Shown here: positions 7,335-15,133 of the stretch, piece by piece
Layout: the number at the start of each line of letters is the position of its first letter
How positions within the stretch are numbered: the stretch's first letter is position 1
NCBI GenBank assembly: GCA_047291315.1
Contig: JBDPYZ010000005.1
Span: forward strand, 1-64,000
DNA from: Arsenophonus fragariae
Lineage (GTDB): Bacteria > Pseudomonadota > Gammaproteobacteria > Enterobacterales > Enterobacteriaceae
Direction of reading: 5' to 3'
Length of the DNA: 64,000 nucleotides
Translations under genes and position numbers: made by a program
Notes under the pieces: generated by a model
Databases searched by the model: none
Seen by the model: the letters and a program-made list of their open reading frames with translations, nothing else
Told to the model about the DNA's origin: nothing

Positions 7335-7664
7335 CAAAAAAATAATCTCTCCATCTGACTTAAGAAACGAATAAGGCAATATATTCTGCTGAAAATTTAT
7401 TCTTTATAGATAGGATCCACTTTTATCTTGCAGGATGGAGTGGTTACTTTAATGGTGAAAACTCACAGCCGCTCAATGGTTATCTCGCATTAAATAGGAA
7501 AACGTCTATTAAGTGGAGTTCAGTGTTATTTATATCTTACATATTATAGATTTTAGACGTTAAAGGTTAGTAAGGAATACCGAACTCGATGATGTATTCG
7601 CTTTATTAGTTTAAAAATCATAATAAATCATGGTGTTCTTAATCAGGAACCATGATTTAGTTGG
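7335..7664. other. Non-coding stretch between the broken gene and artM
   Basis: I see no coding sense in these 330 bases. They hold a separated 8-base inverted repeat (AACGTCTA near 7500 and TAGACGTT near 7557) and the artM terminator hairpin. In E. coli this interval would contain potFGHI, ybjO, rlmC and artJ, none of which is recognisable. Confidence 0.6.
7625..7658 (-). terminator. Hairpin terminator downstream of artM
   Basis: AAATCATGGT at 7625-7634 pairs perfectly with ACCATGATTT at 7649-7658 around a 14-base loop. It lies a few bases beyond the artM stop, and on the minus strand it is followed by an A+T-rich tail with a short T-run. Confidence 0.6.
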
Positions 7665-8330
7665 TTAAGTTTTTTCAAAAGATAAAGCGTATTGTTCAAG
7701 CCAACGCATCAATAAGGTTAAGATACCATTCACGCTTAGATAAATAATTCCCGCTGCAATAAAAACATCGACATTATAAGTTTGGCCAAAAATTTGTTGG
7801 CTGTATCCCATTATTTCTAATAGTGTTATGGTACTGGCTAGTGATGTGCTTTTAAAAATAAGTATCACCTCATTGGAATACGATGAAAGCGCACGTTTAA
7901 GTGCATAAGGTAAAATAATCCGTAAGATTTGATGATTTGACATACCTAGCGCTTGACAAGCTTGCCAGCTAGTCTTAGGAATTGCTTTAATTGCACCATG
8001 AAATAATAGGGTGGAATAGGCGGCACTATTAAGTGCTAATGTTAGCATGGCACAAATCCATGGGGTAGAAATTAATGTCCATAAAGCAGGGTATTCTCTT
8101 AGCATAGGAAATTGGCCGGGTCCATAGTAAATCAGAAAAAATTGAACCAGCAAAGGAGTACCGGTAAATAGGGTAATGTAGCCTTGAATTATGGATGAAA
8201 AAATCGCTGTTTTTAACGATAAAATGATAGTAAAAAATAGCGCCAACAAAAATGCAATTAGTAATGCGCATAAAGTTAACGATAGGCTGGTTGGTAGGCC
8301 TAGCAGCAATGAAATGATTAAGTCGATCAT
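7665..8330 (-). CDS. artM: Arginine ABC transporter permease ArtM
   Basis: A 221-residue inner membrane permease, close to the 222 residues of E. coli ArtM. It has about five hydrophobic helices and the polar amino acid transporter motif FTGTPLLVQFFLIYYGPGQF near residues 55-74. The EAA-like loop NSAAYSTLLFHGAIKAIPKT and WQACQALGMS that contacts the ATPase follow. With ArtQ it forms the membrane channel of the arginine importer driven by ArtP. Its ATG overlaps the artQ stop by four bases, so the two are coupled. It is the last gene of the artPIQM operon. All family motifs are present and it appears functional. Confidence 0.95.
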   Translation of the reverse strand: MIDLIISLLLGLPTSLSLTLCALLIAFLLALFFTIILSLKTAIFSSIIQGYITLFTGTPLLVQFFLIYYGPGQFPMLREYPALWTLISTPWICAMLTLALNSAAYSTLLFHGAIKAIPKTSWQACQALGMSNHQILRIILPYALKRALSSYSNEVILIFKSTSLASTITLLEIMGYSQQIFGQTYNVDVFIAAGIIYLSVNGILTLLMRWLEQYALSFEKT

Positions 8331-9067
8331 TTTGCTACTTCCCGTTCAAATTGGGTTGTGCGTAATTCAATCCGCCGTAAAATAAATTGACTTACCAGGG
8401 TGATAGCCAGGTAGATCAATGCCACAATTAAATACCAAGTGAAAGGTTCATGAGTACGATTGACAATATTTTTGGTTTGCAACATTAAGTCGTTTACGCT
8501 GATCAGTGAAACCAATGCGGTATCTTTTAACAACACAAGCCATTGATTTCCTAAGCCAGGTAAAGCATGACGCCACATTTGTGGCATGATAAGCCGCAAA
8601 AAAACAATATTCCGATTTAGCCCCAACGCTTGACCTGATTCCCATTGGCCGGACGGTATTGCTTTTAGGGCGCCTCTTAAGGTCTGGGATGCATAGGCGC
8701 CATAGAGTAGAGCGAGGGCAAAAACACTACAAAAAAAAGGGATAAAATCGAATCCACTATTTTGTTGGAAGGACCATTCAGGATCAACTCGCCAGGTTAT
8801 TTGCCAGAAAATGAAATTAATATGAATGCCGTCACTTAACAACATAATAAATTGTAATGTGCCATAGTAAACGAACAGTATAACTAACAATTCAGGTAAT
8901 CCACGAATTAAAGTCATCAAGCAAGAACCAAGTAAAGTCACAGGCCGCCAGCGAACAGATTCCCAAGCAGTAAATAACACTGCTAATAACAGCCCTAATA
9001 TCAAAGCGACACCAGCGAGAGTAATCGTCAAGCCGGCAGCATTTATTAGAAAAAAAAGATTATTCAT
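8327..9067 (-). CDS. artQ: Arginine ABC transporter permease ArtQ
   Basis: A 246-residue permease, slightly longer than E. coli ArtQ (238). It carries the permease motif RGLPELLVILFVYYG near residues 54-68 and the coupling loop YGAYASQTLRGALKAIPSGQ, then WESGQALGLN, which binds the ATPase. It pairs with ArtM in the inner membrane. The extra residues fall in the periplasmic loop after the second helix, where the sequence is rich in aromatic residues. It follows artI after a gap of two bases and overlaps artM by four, so artI, artQ and artM are surely one transcript. Confidence 0.94.
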   Translation of the reverse strand: MNNLFFLINAAGLTITLAGVALILGLLLAVLFTAWESVRWRPVTLLGSCLMTLIRGLPELLVILFVYYGTLQFIMLLSDGIHINFIFWQITWRVDPEWSFQQNSGFDFIPFFCSVFALALLYGAYASQTLRGALKAIPSGQWESGQALGLNRNIVFLRLIMPQMWRHALPGLGNQWLVLLKDTALVSLISVNDLMLQTKNIVNRTHEPFTWYLIVALIYLAITLVSQFILRRIELRTTQFEREVAK

Positions 9068-9069
9068 TA

Positions 9070-9822
9070 CTATAATCGATTATTTTTTAACCATTTTTGG
9101 TAGATAATATCATAGATGCCATCTTGTTTTATTTGTTCCATCGCTTTATTTAATTTATCTAGCAGTGCTTTATTTCCTTTACGTACTGCAATACCAAGAC
9201 CTACACCAAAATAATTAGCATCTGTCACTTTTTCACCTACGGCAGCAAGGTTTTCGTTACCTTTTATTTTTAACCATTCCGTTGTGACAGCAGTATCACC
9301 AAAAATAGCATCTATACGGCCATTTTGTAAATCGAGGATAGCAGTTTGGTAATTATCATACGGCACAGCTTGCATTTCTTTATGTTGTTGGATGATATAT
9401 TTTTGATGTGTAGTTCCATTCTGTACGCCAATTTTTTTACCTTTTAATAATGATATTTTATTAATTTTATTTTTTATTGCGATAAATGTTGCTGAGTTAT
9501 TGTAATAAGTATCAGTAAAATCAACTTGTTTTTGCCGTTCTGGGGTAATATCAATTCCAGCCATTAAAGCATCAAATCGGAGCATTTTTAAGCTGGGGAT
9601 TAAGCTATCAAAAGATTGGTGAGTAAATGTACAGTTGGCATCGAGTTTTTTACATATTGCATCCGCCAGGTCAATATCAAAACCAACAATGTTATTATTG
9701 GCATCAATGGATTCGAATGGGGCATAAGTTGCTTCAGTTGCAAAGCTTATCGTCTCTTTTGCAGAGGCTAGCACTGATAAGGGTAGACCGCATAAAATAA
9801 TAGCTAACAGTGATTTTTTCAT
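9070..9822 (-). CDS. artI: Arginine-binding periplasmic protein
   Basis: A 250-residue type 3 solute-binding protein with a typical signal peptide (MKKSLLAIILCGLPLSVLAS). The ligand-binding family motifs are present: FATEATYAPFESIDANNNIV after the signal peptide, GFDIDLADAICKKL, ITPERQKQVDFT and GVQNGTTHQKYI. It captures a basic amino acid, most likely L-arginine, in the periplasm and delivers it to ArtQM. Only one binding protein gene is left; E. coli has a second, artJ, which is missing here. The start ATG overlaps the artP stop (TAATG). ArtI rather than ArtJ is chosen from its place inside the operon. Confidence 0.92.
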   Translation of the reverse strand: MKKSLLAIILCGLPLSVLASAKETISFATEATYAPFESIDANNNIVGFDIDLADAICKKLDANCTFTHQSFDSLIPSLKMLRFDALMAGIDITPERQKQVDFTDTYYNNSATFIAIKNKINKISLLKGKKIGVQNGTTHQKYIIQQHKEMQAVPYDNYQTAILDLQNGRIDAIFGDTAVTTEWLKIKGNENLAAVGEKVTDANYFGVGLGIAVRKGNKALLDKLNKAMEQIKQDGIYDIIYQKWLKNNRL

Positions 9823-10571
9823 TACGGTATTCTCAAATTAGATGTATGGGATAGATAATTTTCCAAGCCTTGAGTTTGTGGCTTAGTGAAACGATGAATA
9901 TCGCCTTGTTCCACAATTACTCCTTTTTCCATATAAACGATCTTGCTAGCCGTTTTACGGGCAAAATCAATTTCATGAGTCACAATTAGCTGGGTGATGC
10001 CCGTTTTTGATAATTCTTGTATAATATTAACTACTTGAGTTTTAATTTCAGGATCGAGAGCTGCTGTCGGCTCGTCAAATAATAGTATTTCAGGCTCCAT
10101 CATTAATGCTCTAGCAATAGCTACTCGTTGTTGCTGACCACCAGAAAGATGCAACGGGAAGCGATTGGCAAATTCAGATAATCGCAAGTGGTTCAATAAA
10201 TTTTCCGCTTTTTCTTTGGCTGTTGTTTTAGTTAAACCTAAAACTAAACAAGGGGCCTCAATCAGATTTTCCATTACTGTTAAATGGGGCCACAAGTTAT
10301 ATTGTTGAAATACCATACCAACTTTTTGTCTTAGGGCTCGTATTTCAGTCCTTTTAGGTTGGTGAAAAAAATCAAAATGATGCCCCACAATGTCCAGTTG
10401 ACCAGAACGGGGCATCTCAAGTAAGTTTAATACACGTAATAGTGAGCTTTTGCCAGCACCACTTGGCCCAAGTAGTACCATTGTTTCACCCGTTTCGCAT
10501 GTCAAGTTGATATCATGTAGGGCTTGCTGATCACTATAAAAGCAATTAATTTGGTTTAATTGAATACTCAT
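9822..10571 (-). CDS. artP: Arginine ABC transporter ATP-binding protein ArtP
   Basis: A 249-residue ABC ATPase, against 242 in E. coli. Walker A GPSGAGKSS is at residues 35-43, the Q-loop is in VFQQYNLWPHLTVMENL, the signature LSGGQQQRVAIARAL is near residue 143 and Walker B LLFDEPTAALDPE near residue 163, followed by the switch histidine in VTHEIDFA. It powers uptake of arginine through ArtQM. It is the first gene of the operon. An ArgR-box-like palindrome lies between its promoter region and start codon, which would fit arginine control. Confidence 0.95.
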   Translation of the reverse strand: MSIQLNQINCFYSDQQALHDINLTCETGETMVLLGPSGAGKSSLLRVLNLLEMPRSGQLDIVGHHFDFFHQPKRTEIRALRQKVGMVFQQYNLWPHLTVMENLIEAPCLVLGLTKTTAKEKAENLLNHLRLSEFANRFPLHLSGGQQQRVAIARALMMEPEILLFDEPTAALDPEIKTQVVNIIQELSKTGITQLIVTHEIDFARKTASKIVYMEKGVIVEQGDIHRFTKPQTQGLENYLSHTSNLRIP

Positions 10572-10581
10572 GCTAGAAATA

Positions 10582-10595
10582 TGAATAAATAAACA
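10582..10595. promoter_or_regulatory. Candidate ArgR half-site upstream of artP
   Basis: Read on the minus strand the sequence is TGTTTATTTATTCA. Against the ARG box core TGAAT-4-ATTCA the right half matches fully and the left half in three of five positions. It lies 11 bases before the artP start. Arginine repressor control of art genes is known in E. coli. A single degenerate site in AT-rich DNA is weak evidence. Confidence 0.3.
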
Positions 10596-10625
10596 CGTGG
10601 AGCAATGATAATCTTAATGGAATAA

Positions 10626-12047
10626 TTATGCAATATATTGTTTTTGAAAAAGACTAATATATGATATATTTTTAGTTTTTTTGTCCTTGAATAAATTAAT
10701 TTTATTGGCCATTCCTTTGAAAATAAAACGATGAATTGGGGTCATGATTAGCCAATAGATTAGACCGGAAAAACCGGCAGAATGATAGCTGGAAAGTCAT
10801 TAGTATCAAACCTAAGCATTAATTAACACTATTATTTGGTATGAAAGCACCGGGGCTGTGCCGTTTAACCTTCAGAGCGTGGTGGCATTCATGTCACATA
10901 AATATGATGTCTCACGTCTAGTGTGGCCATATTTTACTTTATTGAACATTAAATCATCAATAAAGGCGCATAATTGTTATAAAACATTAGCGCAGAAATA
11001 TCCTCTTTTGCAACCAATTTGCTGCACTATTTGCCAAAGAGTACTGCTTATGGTGGTGGCTGTTAGCGTAAAGCCAGCATCTTTCGGATAATAGCTATAT
11101 TTGGTACACCAATGTGTCTTTAGTGTTGGATCTTGACCCCAATCTGCTTTATTAATGGCATTATGAGAATGAATAATGGCCTCATCAAAGCTAAGTAATT
11201 TTTGAGGAATAAGCTGTTTTAACGCTTGATCATTAGCTGACAGATTGTACTGTAGCCCGCTGAATTAAACTTTTGGTAATTAGGAGAAATACTGAAGTTA
11301 TTAGGCTAATTAAATGAATAAAAATTAATCTAATTGGGATAGGTAGGGGGATAAGTAGTGGATACTTACCGCTTATTCGCATAAAGCGCTTGAATAGTGT
11401 TTGATAATCAATATATTCATGCTCACCAGCATCAAGGATTCGATGCTGATTAGTTGGATGAGCTATCAATTGAGTCAGATAGTACAGCATGTTTTCTAAA
11501 GCAATAGGACAAAATTTTGATCTTACCCATCGCGGGGGAGTGAGAACTAATAAGTTGTAAGTCATATCCCGAATGATTTCATAAGGTGCTGAGCCAGGAC
11601 CAATAATAATTGGCGCCAAAATTTCTGTCACTGGAATTTTACTTTCACGTAATATTTTTCCGGTCAGTTTACGCACAATCAGATGTTGTTAATGACAGGA
11701 ATAGTGTTGTAGTGCGCTAAATAGATAACTTGTTTTACTTTGGATTGCTCAAGTATATTTTTAACATTATGAGCAGCCAGGCATTCTTGTTCAATCAGAT
11801 TATTCTTAGCAGCCATATCTGTGAACAAGAAAGTAAACGATATCAATCTCTGTCATAATATTGTTTAAGTGTTCGGTATGAGTAGATCAACGTAACAGTA
11901 TTGAGTATTTGGCCAGTTTTGCGCTTTTACCCAATCAATGCGACACGTTATAGCGATGATCATACGTCCTTGTTTGATTAAAACTGGGATCAGATTCTGA
12001 TCAATACAACCGTTAGCACCAAGTACTAAAATCCGTTTTTTACCCAT
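10626..12047 (-). pseudogene. ybjT: ybjT remnant (NAD(P)-binding/DUF2867 protein)
   Basis: The start is preserved: MGKKRILVLGANGCIDQNLI, with the Rossmann glycine motif GANGCID, then frames break. A central segment at 11233-11676 matches YbjT strongly (IIIGPGSAPYEIIRDMTYNL, then LTPPRWVRSKFCPIALENML). The DUF2867 end is scattered over several frames down to MTPIHRFIFKGMANKI near 10700. At least four frameshifts or stops separate these blocks, so no full protein can be made. E. coli YbjT is a predicted inner-membrane-associated oxidoreductase-like protein of unknown role. Upstream neighbours in E. coli (ltaE, poxB, hcr, hcp) are gone, as are ybjP, ybjQ, amiD and ybjS downstream. Confidence 0.85.
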
Positions 12048-12095
12048 ATATGTTACCTATTTGTGCCAGAGTTTGGCAGAAAAACTAGCTATCTA

Positions 12096-13010
12096 TTAGG
12101 TGAAGAAGGCGATTAGTAATCGCGTCAATAGACTTAGTACTAAACCGTGGACAATGGTGGTTGGTACAATAGACACCCCTCCGCTACGTTGCAATATGGA
12201 TAGTTTGAAGTCCATCGATGTTGCGCCACAAATCTCCAATGCAGTAGAACGAATTGATTGATAATAATGGGAATAATAAGCATAATAGCCGCTAATTCAC
12301 GCATTAGGTCGTTAAAGAAAGCGGTATTACCAATAATGACCGGCCCGTAAGCGTAGGTAAGCAGTATACCAGTTAGATAATACCAACCATAACCGGCTGC
12401 AATCGCTAATCCCACTTTAGTCGGTAGACCTAATAAAAATGCAGCCAAAATACCTCCAAGTAGAGCACTGATGGCAACGATTACCGCAATCGTCGCTCCC
12501 CTGAAATTAATTAAAATTTTCCGAAGATACATCCCACTATTACGAAGATGTCAATCCACCAATAATAATAAACAGAATAAGTATAATTTCAGTACCATAT
12601 TTGGCATAGGATAGAAATGGCCACTTTGTTGATCTTAGCAAGAAACCTAGTATTAATAAGCCACACAGTGGTAGTGAACTCAAAATCATTTTTAATTGAG
12701 ATAGTGGCTTATTGGTTTCATGTTTAGAGATTTTCTACGGAAAGAGTTTATCCAATAATAGTAAAGCAAATAAGGTTAGCGGCAAAGGCGCAGCATAAGA
12801 AAACCACTGTATAGATAAAATTGAAGTAAGATGAGTACTAATATTATCTAATAACGCCAGTGTGATGCCTATTAAAAATAGAATATAATGTAAACCATAG
12901 CCCCTAAGATGCGATGAGTAACCGCTAAAATCTTCTTATTATTGAAGCGAAATAGATAGCCTGATGTTAACGGTAAAAGAATGATAAAATTCTGAATACA
13001 TAGTCCATCA
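12096..13010 (-). pseudogene. lysO: lysO remnant (L-lysine exporter)
   Basis: The N-terminal helix lies near 12890-13000 (ILLPLTSGYLFRF), the middle is damaged, and the best block is at 12140-12532: FRGATIAVIVAISALLGGIL, LGLPTKVGLAIAAGYGWYYL, then GNTAFFNDLMRELAAIMLII. A shifted frame ends with VHGLVLSLLTRLLIAFF and a TAA at 12096-12098. This matches E. coli LysO (YbjE), an inner membrane lysine exporter of about 300 residues. Several frameshifts and stops interrupt it. Loss of export fits a symbiont that needs to keep amino acids, though simple drift explains it as well. Confidence 0.85.
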
Positions 13011-13164
13011 TTGTTACAGTTAACGCTTTTATGGTGATGGTTTTTTGGAAATAATGTGAAAAAGATAGGCAAAATAATGATCAATATTTTATAATAGATT
13101 CATAGTAGGCTCAATATCACAGAATAATATTTAAATGCAATTCATTTACTTACAGGATAATTCA

Positions 13165-14202
13165 GTGATTATTGCTGTTGCAACGAATACAATACTATCA
13201 CTGTTTTCCCGGTAAAGGCTTTGGTAACATTAGCCCAAAAGATAGACGAGCACTTAAAGTAAGCGATGTGGATACGATACAGAAGCAACCATATATTTTT
13301 GCTATATCAGGTAAAATGAGTATTGATGTTCGATTACGTTATGGCAATCAGAATTCAGATGTAAAAGCATCTGGCACTGGAGAGTCATATTTTGATGTTT
13401 ATGCCATTTAATGAGCCAAGGTATAATATTGACAAGCGATATGGTTAATCACCATGTACAGGTTATTGTTATCGATCAAAATACCAAGAATATGTTTTTT
13501 CTTCACCAGAAACAGTTTTGGTAAAATAATGTTAGTCGGAAATATGCCTATTACTATTGTTGGTGTGGCAGCTGAGCAGAAGCCAATTTATGACAATAGC
13601 AATATACTACATATCTGGATGCCTTATACTACGGTGAGTAGTCGTCTGATGAATCGCTCTTATTTTGATAATCTTTATATTAGGATCAAAGAGGGTTATA
13701 GCTTTTCAGAAGAAGAACGACAATTGACGCTATTGTTTAACGGTATTACATGGGGGAAAAGGATATTTTTACTTACAATTTCGATACATTGATTAAAACG
13801 ATAGTAAAAACGACCAATATGCTACAGGTATTTTAATATTAGTCGCTGTTATTTCCCTGCTAGTCGGGGGTATAGGCGTTATGAATATCATGTTAGTTTC
13901 AGTAACCGAACGGACGAAAGAAATTGGTATTCGCATAGCAATCGGCGCTCGAAATAGTGGTATTATGCAACAATTTTTGATAGAAACGATTTTTATTTGT
14001 TTGGCGGCTTTCTAGGGATCTTACTTTCTTAGATGGGGCGATTATTGCCCGCTGGGTATTACCGGATTGGCATTTTGCTTTTAGTATAATGCCACTGCTT
14101 GGTGCTTTACTTTGCTTAACTATCATTGGCATCATTTTTGGTTTTTTACCCGCCCGAAATGCTGCAAAGTTGAATCCAGTAGATGTTTTGGCAAGAGAAT
14201 AA
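13165..14202 (+). pseudogene. macB: macB remnant (macrolide/enterotoxin exporter), N-terminal domain lost
   Basis: Only the permease part of MacB remains. Recognisable pieces are GKGFGNISPKDRRALKVSDV near 13209, ILVGNMPITIVGVAAEQKPI-like sequence near 13530 (with LVGNMP), LRVWLPY-like IWMPYTTVSSRLMN near 13615, and the FtsX-like end VGGIGVMNIMLVSVTERTKE near 13870, finishing with LARE and a TAA at 14202. The order and sense are right but frames change several times. The N-terminal ATPase domain and the partner gene macA are absent. The intact system is a tripartite efflux pump with TolC, so this efflux route is lost. Confidence 0.88.
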
Positions 14203-14301
14203 ATAATAAACATTTATATGCCACAAAAGAAGATTGGGAGCAATAATTAAAACAGCAAATGATTAAAGGCAATAGGCAATAAAAACCTACCTTTTCATGT
14301 T

Positions 14302-14505
14302 CTATGGGAATAAGAATGCATAGGCATGGTTACCTTTAGGCCCTTTAGTTGAACTAAAATTAATATTCTGTCCAGCTTTTAATGTACGGTACCCTTCTAT
14401 CTGGATACTGGAATAGTACGCGAAGATATCTTCGCCATCTTTTTCGGGGGAGATGAAGCCAAAACCTTTAGCATTATTAAAGCATTTAACTGTACCTGTC
14501 TCCAT
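14302..14505 (-). CDS. cspD: Cold-shock-like protein CspD, shortened
   Basis: A 67-residue cold-shock domain protein starting METGTVKCFNNAKGFGFISP, with the DIFAYYS and GYRTLKAGQNI motifs and GPKGNHA, all specific to CspD. Its position beside clpS, divergently transcribed, is the same as in E. coli. CspD binds single-stranded nucleic acid and inhibits replication in stationary phase. Two differences are notable: the usual Trp of the GTVKWFN motif is Cys here, and the last residues after GNHA diverge and end about seven residues early. I chose the ATG at 14503-14505 because it gives the family N-terminus. An upstream in-frame extension is unlikely to be translated. Confidence 0.85.
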   Translation of the reverse strand: METGTVKCFNNAKGFGFISPEKDGEDIFAYYSSIQIEGYRTLKAGQNINFSSTKGPKGNHAYAFLFP

Positions 14506-14786
14506 ACATAATCTTTCATAAAATGCTTGTGAACAGCTCATTCCATATTGAAGCGAACTAAAAATTGCTTGTTTATAAAATATACTGTATTAAAAAGATA
14601 TATGGCGACTATATTCGCAGTGAGTGGTTCAGTTGCTAAAATTTGATTTAGATAACGCTATAGGTCACTGTTTTTTTTATTATTTACTTTTTAAGGATGA
14701 TTGGTCACAAATGGGATCAAAGTGATAAACTAAGAATAATCAAGAAAAAATGTATAATATAAAATATTTAATCGGATTTTTACATA

Positions 14787-15101
14787 ATGAGTGAGTGCCA
14801 ATCAGATTATCAGACGGATGTTAGTCTTAAGGAACAAGTGGAACACGCTTTACAGCCACCTTCAATGTATAAGGTGATTTTGAATAATGATGATTTCACA
14901 CCAATGGATTTTGTAATACAAGTGTTAAAAAAATACTTTTCTTTTGATGAAGCGCGAGCCACACAAATCATGTTGGATGTTCATTTTCAAGGGAAAGGAA
15001 TCTGTGGGGTTTATACTGCTGAAGTTGCAGAAACAAAAGCGGCGCAAGTTAATATTTATGCAAGAGAACATGAATATCCATTACTTTGCACGATAGAATA
15101 A
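14787..15101 (+). CDS. clpS: ClpS, N-degron adaptor for ClpAP
   Basis: A 104-residue adaptor (106 in E. coli). The substrate pocket residues are in YKVILNNDDFTPMDFVIQVL near residue 33, and the ClpA-contact and pocket histidine region is in IMLDVHFQGKGICGVYTAEV. ClpS binds proteins with N-terminal Leu, Phe, Tyr or Trp and hands them to ClpA. The gene precedes clpA by about 30 bases and is probably co-transcribed with it. Because Aat, which creates such N-degrons, is also intact nearby, the pathway appears to be maintained. Confidence 0.96.
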   Translation: MSECQSDYQTDVSLKEQVEHALQPPSMYKVILNNDDFTPMDFVIQVLKKYFSFDEARATQIMLDVHFQGKGICGVYTAEVAETKAAQVNIYAREHEYPLLCTIE

Positions 15102-15133
15102 GTTTGATTAGACTAATTTATAGGGAGGTGATT

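Noticed and set aside
13899..14213. Minus-strand frame of 104 codons opposite the macB end
   Set aside because: The plus strand carries clear MacB sense (VGGIGVMNIMLVSV). The opposite frame is its shadow, with no ribosome-binding site or known family.
15086..15133. Longer N-terminus of ClpA starting at 15086
   Set aside because: It overlaps clpS, has no ribosome-binding site and adds residues unknown in the family; 15134 has a strong site and the family start.
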